Assembly (NCBI GenBank): GCA_900100835.1
Contig: FNCM01000003.1
Span: 186,001-250,000, forward strand
Length of the DNA: 64,000 nucleotides
Source of the DNA: Selenomonas sp. WCT3
GTDB lineage: Bacteria > Bacillota > Negativicutes > Selenomonadales > Selenomonadaceae
Reading direction: 5' to 3'
Each line of letters opens with the position of its first letter. The stretch's first letter is position 1. Shown here piece after piece: positions 25,990 to 35,149 of the stretch. The notes under the pieces are model-generated. The model was not told the origin of the DNA. It was given only the letters and a program-made list of their open reading frames with translations, and searched no databases. The position numbers and the translations under genes are program-made.

Positions 25990-26980
25990 AGTACAGATGC
26001 TTATCTTTACAGTCATTGGCCTAGCATTGCTGTTTGATTTCATCAATGGTTTTCATGATACGGCCAACGCAATTGCCACGTCGGTATCGACGCGGGCACT
26101 TCATCCGAGTCATGCGATTATCATGGCGGCCGTGTTGAACTTTTTGGGGGCAATGTACAGTACTGGTGTTGCGAAGACGATTGGTACGGATATCGTCAAA
26201 TCGGCCCAGCATGTCGATGAGCACATCATCGTGGCGGCGCTGGTAGGTGCGGTGCTCTGGAATATCATCACTTGGTATTTCGCGGTTCCATCCAGTTCCT
26301 CCCATGCGCTGGTGGGCGGTATCATCGGTGCGGTGTTGGTATCGGTTGGCACCGATGGGCTAAATTTCTATGGTATCGGCAAGATTATCCTGTCGCTTAT
26401 CGGTTCACCGATTTTGGGTATCGTATCCGGCTGTATCGTGATGACGCTGCTCTTTCGGATATTTGGACGATTCAGTCCTTCGTCAATCAACCACCGGTTC
26501 AAGAAGATGCAGGTGCTGTCGGCGGCCATGATGGCTTTTTCCCACGGTTCCAATGATGCGCAGAAATCGATGGGTATCATCACCCTGGCATTGCTTTCGG
26601 GCGGCTATATCGATGCGTTCGAGGTTCCAACCTATGTAAAGGTATTGGCAGCGACTGCAATGGCATGTGGTACTGCGGTCGGCGGATGGCGCATAATCAA
26701 GACCATCGGCGGCAAGATTTTCAAGCTGGAGCCAATCTCCGGATTTGCGGCAGATTTGAACTCCTCCACGGTTATTTTCACGGCGACGCTTTTGCATCTG
26801 CCGGTTAGTACGACCCACGTCGTATCGGGGTCCATCATGGGCGTTGGTACGGCTAAACGCGTCAATGCCGTCCGTTGGGGTGTTGCTCAGCAGATGGTTA
26901 TGGCCTGGGTACTGACAATTCCCTGCACGGCCGCTATGGGTGCCGTAGCCTATATGGCCGTCTGTGCGATTTTTAAATAA
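25982..26980 (+). CDS. pit: Low-affinity inorganic phosphate transporter (Pit family)
   Basis: A 332-aa inner-membrane protein with about ten helices and the two PHO4 signatures: FDFINGFHDTANAIATSVST (residues 19-38) and the repeat-related MMAFSHGSNDAQKSMGI. It moves metal-phosphate with protons. It starts inside the end of the DUF47 gene at ATG 25982, and a hairpin terminator follows the stop. Confidence 0.95.
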   Translation: MHEVQMLIFTVIGLALLFDFINGFHDTANAIATSVSTRALHPSHAIIMAAVLNFLGAMYSTGVAKTIGTDIVKSAQHVDEHIIVAALVGAVLWNIITWYFAVPSSSSHALVGGIIGAVLVSVGTDGLNFYGIGKIILSLIGSPILGIVSGCIVMTLLFRIFGRFSPSSINHRFKKMQVLSAAMMAFSHGSNDAQKSMGIITLALLSGGYIDAFEVPTYVKVLAATAMACGTAVGGWRIIKTIGGKIFKLEPISGFAADLNSSTVIFTATLLHLPVSTTHVVSGSIMGVGTAKRVNAVRWGVAQQMVMAWVLTIPCTAAMGAVAYMAVCAIFK

Positions 26981-26998
26981 ATAGCGGAATTCGAGTCT

Positions 26999-27034
26999 TA
27001 GTGTTACAATATGGGTAACACTAGGGCTTTTTTT
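26999..27034 (+). terminator. Terminator of the DUF47-pit operon
   Basis: TAGTGTTAC pairs with GTAACACTA; a run of seven T follows after GGGC. Confidence 0.7.
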
Positions 27035-27073
27035 GTTATGCAATTGTTATAGTGATGGATGGGAGGGATTGAC

Positions 27074-28705
27074 ATGGAAGTGTTACCGGGGATGTCCCTG
27101 AGGGAAATAGCAGGGAAGGCGCAGCAGGAGTATTCTAGTAAGATTGTGGCTGCTAAACTCGATGGCGAAGTACATGATTTGCAAAATGATATAAGTGGTG
27201 TGCGGGATGTGACCTTTATTCCGCTGGACAGCAAGACGGGTTGGCAGATCTATCGGCGCAGTGTGTTGTTCCTGCTTATCACGGCGGTTCATGCGCTTTA
27301 TCCGGAGGATGAGGTCGTTACACAGTTTACCGCCAATAAGGGGCTGTTCTGCGAGATTCGGCATCCGGGGGGCCATGGCTGCGATAAAGGAAAAGTGCAG
27401 CAGATTGAGCAGAAAATGCGGGCCCTTGTGGCCGATAACCATCCCATCCGTAAAGAAGTGTTAAGCCGTGAAGCCGCGGTAAAGCTTTTTAGACAATCCA
27501 AACAATTTGAAAAGGCGGAGCTCATTGGCGCCCTGCAGCGGCAAAATGTCAGCCTTTATCGCTGCGGGGATTTTTACGATTACCTCTATGGTCCCATGCT
27601 GTATGAAACTGGCGATTTGGGGCGATTTGCTTTAGATTTTGAGCCGCCGGGTGTCCTTTTACGCCTGCCGGATGAGGAAACGGCGGGCAGGGTCCGTGAG
27701 CGGGTTCCCCAGCCCAAGCTCAGCCAGATTCTGTATGAGTCCAAGAGCTGGGCCAAAATCCTCCACTGTAATTACGTGATGGATTTAAATCGGGCCAATC
27801 GGGAAGGACAGATTGGCGAAGTCATCCGCGTGTCAGAGGCTTTGCAGGAAAAGCGCATTGCTCAAATTGCCGATTACATCACCCAGCACCGGGACGGCGC
27901 CCGCCTCGTGATGATTGCTGGGCCGTCCTCTTCGGGCAAGACATCCTTTGCCCAGCGCTTGCGCATCCAGCTTCGCGTAAATGGCTTAGAACCTGTGTCC
28001 ATTTCCTTGGATGACTACTTCTTATCCCGTAAGGACACCCCGCGCAACGAACGGGGAGAATACGACTTTGAGTGCCTAGAGGCCCTTGATACAGAGTTAT
28101 TCAACCGCCATATGGTGAAGTTGCTGGCAGGCCGGGAAGTTCAGTTGCCACACTATAACTTTTTGACAGGGTGCCGGGAATGGCCAAAGGTGCCGCCGCT
28201 AAAAGTAACGCCGGATCAGCCTATCATCATCGAGGGAATTCACGGCCTCAATGAAAAACTCAGTGAGGCAGTCCCGCGTACCCAGAAATTCAAGATTTAT
28301 ATTAGCGCGTTGACCCAGCTCAATATCGATGCCCATAACCGCATCCCCACAACCGATGCGCGGCTCTTGCGCCGCCTGGTGCGGGATTACCAGACTCGGG
28401 GCGCCCATGCCCTCAAAACGCTCAAGCAGTGGCCCGACGTGCGGGCAGGGGAGGAAAAGAATATCTTTCCGTACCAGGAAGAGGCCGACGTGATGTTCAA
28501 CTCGGCACTCATCTACGAACTCGGCGTGCTAAAGAAATACGCCGAGCCGCTCCTAGAGACGATATCCCCCGAAGTCCCCGAATATGCCGAAGCCCGCCGT
28601 CTACTGGATTTTTGTGCCTACTTTGACAATATCACCGCTGAAGATGAAATCCCTAACAATTCCTTGTTGCGGGAATTCATCGGTAAGTCGGTGTTCTTTA
28701 AATGA
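27074..28705 (+). CDS. Nucleoside kinase with TGS/ThrRS-like N-terminus (uridine kinase-like)
   Basis: A 543-aa cytosolic protein: an N-terminal TGS-like segment (about 1-55), a threonyl-tRNA-synthetase second-additional-domain-like part (about 55-210), then a phosphoribulokinase/uridine kinase domain with Walker A GPSSSGKTSFAQRL near 285 and SLDDYFLSRKDTP and IIEGIHGLN downstream. The same architecture is common in Firmicutes and annotated as nucleoside kinase; the substrate is not settled. ATG 27074 follows GGGAGGGATT. It is the last housekeeping gene before the AT-rich island. Confidence 0.9.
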   Translation: MEVLPGMSLREIAGKAQQEYSSKIVAAKLDGEVHDLQNDISGVRDVTFIPLDSKTGWQIYRRSVLFLLITAVHALYPEDEVVTQFTANKGLFCEIRHPGGHGCDKGKVQQIEQKMRALVADNHPIRKEVLSREAAVKLFRQSKQFEKAELIGALQRQNVSLYRCGDFYDYLYGPMLYETGDLGRFALDFEPPGVLLRLPDEETAGRVRERVPQPKLSQILYESKSWAKILHCNYVMDLNRANREGQIGEVIRVSEALQEKRIAQIADYITQHRDGARLVMIAGPSSSGKTSFAQRLRIQLRVNGLEPVSISLDDYFLSRKDTPRNERGEYDFECLEALDTELFNRHMVKLLAGREVQLPHYNFLTGCREWPKVPPLKVTPDQPIIIEGIHGLNEKLSEAVPRTQKFKIYISALTQLNIDAHNRIPTTDARLLRRLVRDYQTRGAHALKTLKQWPDVRAGEEKNIFPYQEEADVMFNSALIYELGVLKKYAEPLLETISPEVPEYAEARRLLDFCAYFDNITAEDEIPNNSLLREFIGKSVFFK

Positions 28706-28734
28706 ATAACGAATTTTGTTTTTTGATGGTAAAG

Positions 28735-28765
28735 CGATGAAGCTAAAATGGCTTCATCGTTTTTT
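28735..28765 (+). terminator. Terminator at the left edge of the island
   Basis: CGATGAAGC pairs with GCTTCATCG, followed by T6. It ends the nucleoside kinase transcript; the following 80 bases are AT-rich and lead into the island. Confidence 0.85.
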
Positions 28766-28848
28766 AACGTATTTTGGGGCTGAAATAACGGTAAATGAGA
28801 ACTATGAAATAAAGAGAAATAATAAAATGAAAGAAAGGAGTGATGGTG

Positions 28849-29448
28849 GTGTCATTGGAGCAGAAAATCACCTTGCAATATTATAACGATAATGCGCAAA
28901 GCTTTGCTCAAAACACGCAGCAGGTAAACTTTCAATGCTTGCAACAGGAGTTTTTAAAGTATATTCCGATAGGAGGAAGTATTTTAGACTTTGGTTGTGG
29001 TGCTGGGCGTGATAGTCGGTATTTTTTGTCTAAGGGGTATCAGGTTCAAGCTGTTGATGGGGCGGAACAATTGGCGTTGTTAGCTGAAAAATATATTCAA
29101 CAAGGGGTATTGTGTCAATCTTTTTTAGATTTCTCGGAAACAGATGCCTACGATGGAGTATGGGCATGTGCTTCTTTATTGCATCTACCTTGGTATGAGT
29201 TACGCTTGGTATTGTCCAAATTGGCTAATAGCCTGCATAACGATGGAATATTCTATGCTTCCTTTAAATATGGAGATTTTGCTGGTATACGCAATGGCCG
29301 CTATTTTACGGATATGACAGAAGCACGATGGCAGGAGTTGATGCAAGACTTTGACGCCTGGGTAGTTCTAAAGCTTTGGATAACGACGGATGTACGGGAA
29401 GGGCGGTCGGATGAGCGATGGCTGAATATATTGTGCAAAAAACGGTAA
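28849..29448 (+). CDS. Class I SAM-dependent methyltransferase, island gene
   Basis: A 199-aa methyltransferase with SAM motif I ILDFGCGAGRDSRYFLSKGY (near 48), acidic motif QAVDGAEQL and the ACASLLHLPWYELRLVL segment typical of small TehB/UbiE-like enzymes. The start is uncertain: GTG 28849 is 8 bases from AAAGGAG, while ATG 28843 and GTG 28840/28846 are closer. Its end overlaps the next gene by 31 bases, so the two are translationally linked. No DNA-methylase DPPY/NPPY motif is present, so DNA methylation is not implied. It is the first gene of the AT-richer island. Confidence 0.82.
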   Translation: MSLEQKITLQYYNDNAQSFAQNTQQVNFQCLQQEFLKYIPIGGSILDFGCGAGRDSRYFLSKGYQVQAVDGAEQLALLAEKYIQQGVLCQSFLDFSETDAYDGVWACASLLHLPWYELRLVLSKLANSLHNDGIFYASFKYGDFAGIRNGRYFTDMTEARWQELMQDFDAWVVLKLWITTDVREGRSDERWLNILCKKR

Positions 29449-31844
29449 GGAACAAAGTGGAAGATATAAGTACAGTTTTTACTGGTGATTCAAAGCGCCA
29501 GCTCTTCCCGGCGTTAGAAAAATTGATCGCCAAGGCAAAAGGCATTGAGATCATGGTGGCTTATACGAGAGAGTCTGGGGTGCGAATGCTTTTGCCTGCG
29601 TTAATAATGGCAGTGAAAAAAGGTGTCTCGATAACGCTGCTGACTGGTACAGACTTTAACCTTACGGAACCGCAAGCGCTTTATTTATTGCGCAGTTATT
29701 TAGGTGATAAGGTGGAATTGCGCTTTTACAAGGGAGTAGATAAGAGTTTTCATCCTAAGGCCTATTTTTTCCATCTGAATAGCCATAGCTGTCTTATCAT
29801 TGGCTCCTCGAATTTATCGGCTAGTGCTTTGGGAGAATCCGTGGAATGGAATTATTGTTTGAACAGCCAGGAAAAGCCTCAGGAGTATGATGCGTTTTAT
29901 CAAACGTTTCAAGATATTTACCGCAGACAATCGATATTGGTAGACGATGAAGTGTTGCGTCAGTATGCCAGGAACTGGCGAAAACCCCAGCATTTTTCGC
30001 CAGTAATTGATGGGGATGATGTAGGCAGCTGTCAGCCCCGTGGTGCGCAAATTGAAGCATTATATTATTTGCAAAAGACCAGGGATGAGGGGGCAGATAA
30101 AGCCCTTATCCATGCTGCTACTGGTATTGGAAAGACCTATTTAGCAGCCTTTGATTCTAAGCCCTATGCAAAGGTGCTTTTTATTGCTCATCGAGAAGAG
30201 ATACTACAGCAGGCCGCTTTAGCGTTTTGCAATGTACGTGGCAGTGATGATTATGGCTTTTTCACAGGTAAAATTAAGCAGCAGGATAAAAGTCTAGTGT
30301 TTGCTTCGGTGGAAACGCTAGGACAGATGAAATATCTACAAGGCGGCTATTTTGCTGCGGATTATTTTGATTATATTGTGGTCGATGAATTTCATCATGC
30401 CGTGAGTAATCTTTATCAGAATATATTGCATTATTTCCGACCGAAGTTTTTGCTGGGGTTGACAGCAACGACAGAGAGGATGGACGGTCGCTGTATATAT
30501 GCTTTGTGCGATTACAATGTTCCCTTTGAGTTGTCTTTGTTTGCGGCGATAAATCGGGGGATGCTGGTACCATTTCGCTATTATGGGATTTTTGATGACA
30601 CGGATTATAAAGCATTGCGGCCTGTATCAGGAAGCTATGCTGCTAGTGATTTAAACTGCATCTATTTGGATAATATTCAGCGAATGAAGAATATCTTGAA
30701 GCATTATCAAAAATACCACTCGCAGCGGGCTTTAGGATTTTGTGCTAGTCGTGAACATGCAGAGGCTATGGCAAAATTTTTTGTCAAAGAGGGAATCCGG
30801 GCAGCTGCAGTTTACAGCAATGCTGAAGGGAAGTATACAGAAGAACGTGCGAAAGCAATAGAACTGCTGAATGTTGGGGGGCTTCAGGTAATCTTCGCTG
30901 TGGATATGTTCAATGAAGGTGTGGATATTCCGGCATTAGATATGGTTATGTTTTTGCGTCCTACCGAATCCCCAACAGTATTTATGCAGCAATTGGGGCG
31001 TGGTTTGCGGCTTTTCCCTAGCAAGGAGTATCTGACGGTACTAGATTTCATTGGCAACTATCATAATGCGGGGGTAGTAAGGGGGCTACTTTGTGGGGAG
31101 AAGCGTGGAAGTTATGGCGAAGATGTTCGACCGCCGTTTCCGGATAGCTGCTATATTGATTTTGATTTACGGCTGTTAGATCTTTTTGAACAGGTAGAAA
31201 AGGGACGCCAATCCTTGCGGACGATAATCAAGGAGGAGTTTTCACGAATAGAGAGGTTGTTGGGGAAACGACCGACCCGAGTGGAACTATTCGAGCATAT
31301 GGATGCTTCCCTCTATGAACAATGCTTGAAGCATCCGCAGGAAAGCCCGTTCAAGCATTATTGGCATTATCTGGAAGAATTAGGTGAACTTAGGCCCGAA
31401 GAACAGGAACTTCAAGGAACGTTGGCAGAGGAATTTTTGCTGGAAATAACCAATACACCGATGACAAAAGTTTATAAGATGCCTGTGTTACTGGCTTTGC
31501 AAGGGGAACAAAAGTTAAAGTCGAAAATTTCGTATTCTGATATATTGGTGGTGTGGAAAGCGTTTTTTGCACGTGATTGTAATTGGCGAGATCTGCCGAA
31601 GGTGGAAAGTTTTCAGGAGTATCAGAAGCTTTCGGATAAATGGCATCTAGCTAAAATAAAGAAAATGCCGATAACGTATTTACAAAGTGAGTTCTTGTAT
31701 AGCAGGGGGGAGTGGGCGTTAGTCTTTGGTGCAGAAATGGAACCTTATCTGAAAAATCCTGTGGTTCGAGCTGAATTTGAGGATCTTGTAAATTATCGGG
31801 CCTTGGATTACTATCGGCGTCGTTACTTGGCCAAGGAGCACTAA
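29418..31844 (+). CDS. PLD-like nuclease / SF2 helicase / DUF3427 protein
   Basis: An 808-aa protein with three parts. Residues about 20-180 are phospholipase-D-nuclease-like (HPK at 112-114 and GSSNLSASAL; the HKD Asp is not clear). About 205-560 is an SF2 helicase with Walker A AATGIGKT near 233, DEFH at 323-326 and motif VI QLGRGLRLFPSKEYL. The C-terminal 230 residues match DUF3427-type tails. Such proteins occur in phage-defence and DNA-restriction contexts. It overlaps the upstream methyltransferase. A bidirectional terminator separates it from the XRE gene. Nuclease activity is inferred. Confidence 0.87.
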   Translation: MAEYIVQKTVRNKVEDISTVFTGDSKRQLFPALEKLIAKAKGIEIMVAYTRESGVRMLLPALIMAVKKGVSITLLTGTDFNLTEPQALYLLRSYLGDKVELRFYKGVDKSFHPKAYFFHLNSHSCLIIGSSNLSASALGESVEWNYCLNSQEKPQEYDAFYQTFQDIYRRQSILVDDEVLRQYARNWRKPQHFSPVIDGDDVGSCQPRGAQIEALYYLQKTRDEGADKALIHAATGIGKTYLAAFDSKPYAKVLFIAHREEILQQAALAFCNVRGSDDYGFFTGKIKQQDKSLVFASVETLGQMKYLQGGYFAADYFDYIVVDEFHHAVSNLYQNILHYFRPKFLLGLTATTERMDGRCIYALCDYNVPFELSLFAAINRGMLVPFRYYGIFDDTDYKALRPVSGSYAASDLNCIYLDNIQRMKNILKHYQKYHSQRALGFCASREHAEAMAKFFVKEGIRAAAVYSNAEGKYTEERAKAIELLNVGGLQVIFAVDMFNEGVDIPALDMVMFLRPTESPTVFMQQLGRGLRLFPSKEYLTVLDFIGNYHNAGVVRGLLCGEKRGSYGEDVRPPFPDSCYIDFDLRLLDLFEQVEKGRQSLRTIIKEEFSRIERLLGKRPTRVELFEHMDASLYEQCLKHPQESPFKHYWHYLEELGELRPEEQELQGTLAEEFLLEITNTPMTKVYKMPVLLALQGEQKLKSKISYSDILVVWKAFFARDCNWRDLPKVESFQEYQKLSDKWHLAKIKKMPITYLQSEFLYSRGEWALVFGAEMEPYLKNPVVRAEFEDLVNYRALDYYRRRYLAKEH

Positions 31845-31896
31845 AAAAAGCTTCATGCTGGTTGACAAAATATGTCAGCAGCATGAAGCTTTTTAT
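31845..31896. terminator. Bidirectional terminator between helicase and XRE gene
   Basis: AAAAAGCTTCATGCTG pairs with CAGCATGAAGCTTTTT around an inner TTGACA/TGTCAG stem. Both strands have U-runs, and the XRE stop lies inside its right arm. Confidence 0.85.
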
Positions 31897-32258
31897 TCTT
31901 TTTTCGACAAGGCTACGATGGCATCGATAATATCTTTGGATTTCTCATCTAAATGTGGATACTCTGCAATTAGAGAATCTAAACGGCGGTCGTTGGCGGT
32001 CTCTTGAATATTAGACATGTGTATATGATCTGTATTCATAGCCTTTGAGGTGGTAGTATAGGCGTTCAATACGAAAAAGTTAATGTCAGTTGCAAGGGCT
32101 GTTGCTAACTGTTGTAGATCTTCGGCAGCAATGCCTGTGGTATAGCCACGTTCCCAATTGGAAATAACCTGAGAAGACTTATGGACACGTTGCCCTAGCT
32201 CTGTTTGTGTCAGCCCAAGCTCCTTGCGCCGTGCTTTGATTCTGCTACCAATGAACAT
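31893..32258 (-). CDS. XRE-family transcriptional regulator of the island
   Basis: A 121-aa protein with an N-terminal Cro/CI helix-turn-helix (RRKELGLTQTELGQRVHKSS then ISNWERG, residues 10-37) and a short C-terminal part without a recognisable peptidase. ATG 32258 follows GAGGTGATAATAATC; the longer reading begins without a ribosome binding site. It faces the nine-gene operon, and TAACG-N5-CGTTA palindromes flank that operon's leader, so it is the likely repressor of the operon (inference from position and symmetry). On its own side a TAACGG half-site touches a TATAAT -10 box, suggesting autoregulation. Confidence 0.85.
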   Translation of the reverse strand: MFIGSRIKARRKELGLTQTELGQRVHKSSQVISNWERGYTTGIAAEDLQQLATALATDINFFVLNAYTTTSKAMNTDHIHMSNIQETANDRRLDSLIAEYPHLDEKSKDIIDAIVALSKKE

Positions 32259-32347
32259 GATTATTATCACCTCTGAAAATATTATAACGGAAAAGTGCAC
32301 GTAGTTGACATAACTAACCAACAATGAGGATATAGGGAAATACTTAG

Positions 32348-32376
32348 TTGAGAAGTAACGATATTCGTTATATAAT
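32348..32376 (+). promoter_or_regulatory. Promoter of the phosphorothioation-like operon
   Basis: TTGAGA (32348-32353), a 17-base spacer and TATAAT (32371-32376). The spacer holds operator 1, so repressor and RNA polymerase would compete. Confidence 0.75.
32356..32370. promoter_or_regulatory. Operator 1, TAACG-N5-CGTTA
   Basis: Perfect inverted repeat TAACG-ATATT-CGTTA within the promoter spacer. Identical arms and spacing recur at 32466-32480. Binding by the divergent XRE protein is inferred. Confidence 0.65.
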
Positions 32377-32382
32377 AAGATT

Positions 32383-32455
32383 GTAAGATTACAATTGCGG
32401 TAATCTTTGATAATGTAAAGAAGCCGTCATCGTAAGGATAGACGGCTCTTTTTAT
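32383..32455 (+). ncRNA. Short terminated RNA or attenuator ahead of the operon
   Basis: The transcript from the promoter would begin near 32383. It folds into AAGATTAC/GTAATCTT (32385-32392/32400-32407) and then an intrinsic terminator AGCCGTC/GACGGCT (32422-32428/32441-32447) with a T5 tail. The result is a RNA of about 75 bases that stops before the first gene. It may be an attenuator needing antitermination, or an independent small RNA. Confidence 0.55.
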
Positions 32456-32465
32456 AAGAACAAAT

Positions 32466-32480
32466 TAACGCAATCCGTTA
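32466..32480. promoter_or_regulatory. Operator 2, TAACG-N5-CGTTA
   Basis: Perfect inverted repeat TAACG-CAATC-CGTTA (extended by one pair on each side) between the leader terminator and the ribosome binding site GAGAGG of the first gene. It may be a second binding site for looping or roadblock; as RNA it would form a small hairpin. Confidence 0.6.
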
Positions 32481-32501
32481 ACTGAGAGGAATTCTATATA
32501 C

Positions 32502-34217
32502 ATGTGGTGCAAAAATTGTAAGATTGAGACTTTAGATAAAATATGCCCGGTTTGTGGTAGTAAGACAATCGAGGATATCCCTACAGAGATTTACTATTGC
32601 AAGCATTGTCAAACACCGGTTATTAAATATGTCAATGATTCCCATAAGGATGGTTGTCCGCTATGTCATAAAAAGTTGAGCTACATGGCGACGGATTTAC
32701 GACCTGTATTTCCTGAGGAACGGAGATTGTTGGAGCTGTTGCTAGAAAAAGATATATATAGTCTACAAAGGTCAGCAGTATGGGCTAACAAAAACCGTTA
32801 CTATATTGATGGGAAGAGTAACGTTATAACAAGTGATATATATGCGGCGTCAAATACCCAAGAGATACGAAAAGCGCTGCAGGAAAGCGACATCGAGCAA
32901 TATCAAGATGCTTTTCAATTCCAGATGGATTTGTTTGTGGAGGCTAATCGTGAGCATTTGTTTTCGATTATTGAAGAAGCTCACGAGTTTATTCGAAAAG
33001 AAGCAAGTCGATATCCACAAGAGAATATAGTACTATCCTTTTCCGGGGGAAAGGACTCTACCGTGGTAGCCGATATTGTAACCAAGGCGTTAAGCAACCC
33101 TAGTCTAGTACACATATTTGGCAATACTACGTTGGAATTTCCCACGACCTTGGACTATGCGAAAAGGTTTAGGGAGGAGCATCCCCAGGCGATATTTCAA
33201 ATAGCTGAGAATCGCGAACAGGATTTTATGGATATGTGTGCGGAGATTGGACCACCGGCACGGATGATGCGTTGGTGTTGTTCAATGTTCAAGACAGGTC
33301 CTATCACGCGTATTATCAGCAATTTATACCGAAACCAACAGATATTGACCTTTTATGGTATTCGCAAGTATGAGTCGGTAAGTCGCAGTAAATACAATCG
33401 AGTTGAGCAGAATACTGAATCGGTGAAAATCCAGCAACAGACAGTGGCCGCCCCTATTTTTAATTGGAAAGATATTGATGTCTGGTTGTATATCCTGTCG
33501 GAAAAGATTGATTTCAACGATGCATATCGCTTGGGATATGATCGTGTAGGTTGTTATTGTTGCCCGAACAACAATATCAGAGCACAGTTTTTGTCTGGCA
33601 TATATATGCCGGATCGGTCAACGAAGTGGCGAAACTTTTTGATTGATTTTGCTAAGAAAATAGGAAAGAGTGATGCCGAAGTGTATGTAGATTCCGGCAA
33701 ATGGAAAGCGCGTCAAGGCGGAAATGGCTTGGCGGCAGCTAAAACAGTAAAGCTTCAGTTTACTAATTGTACAGCCGAAGAACATTCGAAAATATACAAG
33801 CTATTCCGACCATATGACGATGAACTTATCAATATGTTCATACCTTTTGGCAAGATAGCTAAGGATTTGGGGCGGAAATTATTACAAGAAACTATTATCT
33901 TAGATGTGAAGAATAATGTGCCTATACTATCGTTGCAACCTTTTGCTCAAGATGGTTACGAATATGCCGTCAAGGTAAAGACCTTGAATGTGGAAGATCA
34001 TGAGGAGTTGCAGCGATTAGCCGGATATCAGATTCGGAAATTCAATGCTTGCCGTCGTTGCTTAAAATGTGAATCGATTTGCCGTACAGGTGCGATTTCT
34101 ATAATGGGAGATTCCTATTATATCGATCCGGATAAATGTGTTCATTGTTATAAGTGTATGAACGCTAAGTACTTAGCCGGAGGCTGTATGATGGATAAAT
34201 ATCTGCGCACAAAATAA
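32502..34217 (+). CDS. DndC-like PAPS reductase/ATP-pyrophosphatase with zinc ribbon and ferredoxin domains
   Basis: A 571-aa protein. Residues 1-65 hold two zinc-ribbon Cys sets (CKNCK...CPVC; CKHC...CPLC). The PP-loop SGGKDS is at 181-186 inside a PAPS-reductase fold with RWCCSMFKTGP and RVGCYCCPNNN. The C-terminus (about 510-560) is a ferredoxin-like module (CRRCLKCESIC; CVHCYKC). DndC and SspD, of the same superfamily, adenylate DNA for sulfur insertion during phosphorothioation; with a cysteine desulfurase and DndD-like gene in the same operon, that role fits here. Being first gene, it is preceded by the regulated leader. BrxP of type 4 BREX is also related, but no PglZ is present. Confidence 0.82.
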   Translation: MWCKNCKIETLDKICPVCGSKTIEDIPTEIYYCKHCQTPVIKYVNDSHKDGCPLCHKKLSYMATDLRPVFPEERRLLELLLEKDIYSLQRSAVWANKNRYYIDGKSNVITSDIYAASNTQEIRKALQESDIEQYQDAFQFQMDLFVEANREHLFSIIEEAHEFIRKEASRYPQENIVLSFSGGKDSTVVADIVTKALSNPSLVHIFGNTTLEFPTTLDYAKRFREEHPQAIFQIAENREQDFMDMCAEIGPPARMMRWCCSMFKTGPITRIISNLYRNQQILTFYGIRKYESVSRSKYNRVEQNTESVKIQQQTVAAPIFNWKDIDVWLYILSEKIDFNDAYRLGYDRVGCYCCPNNNIRAQFLSGIYMPDRSTKWRNFLIDFAKKIGKSDAEVYVDSGKWKARQGGNGLAAAKTVKLQFTNCTAEEHSKIYKLFRPYDDELINMFIPFGKIAKDLGRKLLQETIILDVKNNVPILSLQPFAQDGYEYAVKVKTLNVEDHEELQRLAGYQIRKFNACRRCLKCESICRTGAISIMGDSYYIDPDKCVHCYKCMNAKYLAGGCMMDKYLRTK

Positions 34218-34246
34218 ACAAATTAGCTAAGAGGGAGAAATAGATA

Positions 34247-35149
34247 ATGAAATTTCGGGGCCATGAGACATTCTTTATTCGTAAGGGCTGGCTCACTAAG
34301 GGTATGAAATATGTGAAACAAAATGCAGCGGTGTTTGTCAGTAAGGACGAAAAACCGATGGATGTTTTTGGAATCGGTTCAAATATGGTGAAGTCCCTGC
34401 GTTATTGGATGCAAGTGGCTGGTATTACTGAGGAGAAAAAAACAGGTAAAAGAGTGCAGTTTTTTACAGAATTAGGGGAACTTATTTATAAATACGATCG
34501 TTATATCGAAGAACAGGGAACTTTGGCACTTTTACAATATAAAATGGCAAATAATAAAGACGAAGCAACGGCATGGTACTATTTTTTCAATCATTTTAAA
34601 GTTCAGGAGTTTACGAAGGAAGATTTCATCAATAATATTAAGGCTTGGTTGGTTATGGGAGGTGATAGTGTCACGGTGGCAGAGCGATCTTTGCAGGATG
34701 ACTTTAATTGCATAATCAACACGTATTTGCCGAGATATAAGACAAGTTCTAAATATATTTCGCCAGAAAATAATATTGCTTGTCCATTAGGAGAATTGGG
34801 CTTGATTGATTATGTAAATCGAGAAAATAAGATTTATCGGAAGAATATTGTAGCAGCAGACCAAATCCCGCCACAAATTGCTTGGGCTATGATTTTGGCT
34901 AAGCATGAGGGCAAAATGGAAATCAGTTTGGATAAGCTCTTGAATGATGAGGGCAGTATAGGCCGAGCTTTTAATTTGGATATCGTAACATTGTTAACGA
35001 TTTTGCGTAGAATTGAAAATAAAGGAATTGTGAAGATTGTGCGCACTGCAGGTCTTGATGTGGTGAAGATACTCAAGATGGATACTGCTATAGAAAACAT
35101 CGAGGCGTATTATAAAGAAATTTGGGAAGAACAAAAGGTGAATGAATAA
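34247..35149 (+). CDS. DUF4007 family protein
   Basis: A 300-aa protein beginning FRGHETFFIRKGWLTKGMKY, the hallmark of DUF4007. It also has the family's PMDVFGIGSNMVKSLRYWMQ block, and a winged-helix-like C-terminal part. DUF4007 proteins are seen next to PAPS-reductase-like and Dnd-type genes in defence clusters; no biochemical role is certain. ATG 34247 follows AGAGGGAGAAA. Its stop is immediately followed by the ATG of the 1199-aa ATPase, so both are translated together and probably interact. Confidence 0.85.
   Translation: MKFRGHETFFIRKGWLTKGMKYVKQNAAVFVSKDEKPMDVFGIGSNMVKSLRYWMQVAGITEEKKTGKRVQFFTELGELIYKYDRYIEEQGTLALLQYKMANNKDEATAWYYFFNHFKVQEFTKEDFINNIKAWLVMGGDSVTVAERSLQDDFNCIINTYLPRYKTSSKYISPENNIACPLGELGLIDYVNRENKIYRKNIVAADQIPPQIAWAMILAKHEGKMEISLDKLLNDEGSIGRAFNLDIVTLLTILRRIENKGIVKIVRTAGLDVVKILKMDTAIENIEAYYKEIWEEQKVNE

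Noticed and set aside
28849..29448. DNA methyltransferase of a restriction-modification system
   Set aside because: The protein is a small TehB/UbiE-like class I methyltransferase without the DPPY/NPPY catalytic motif or a target-recognition domain.
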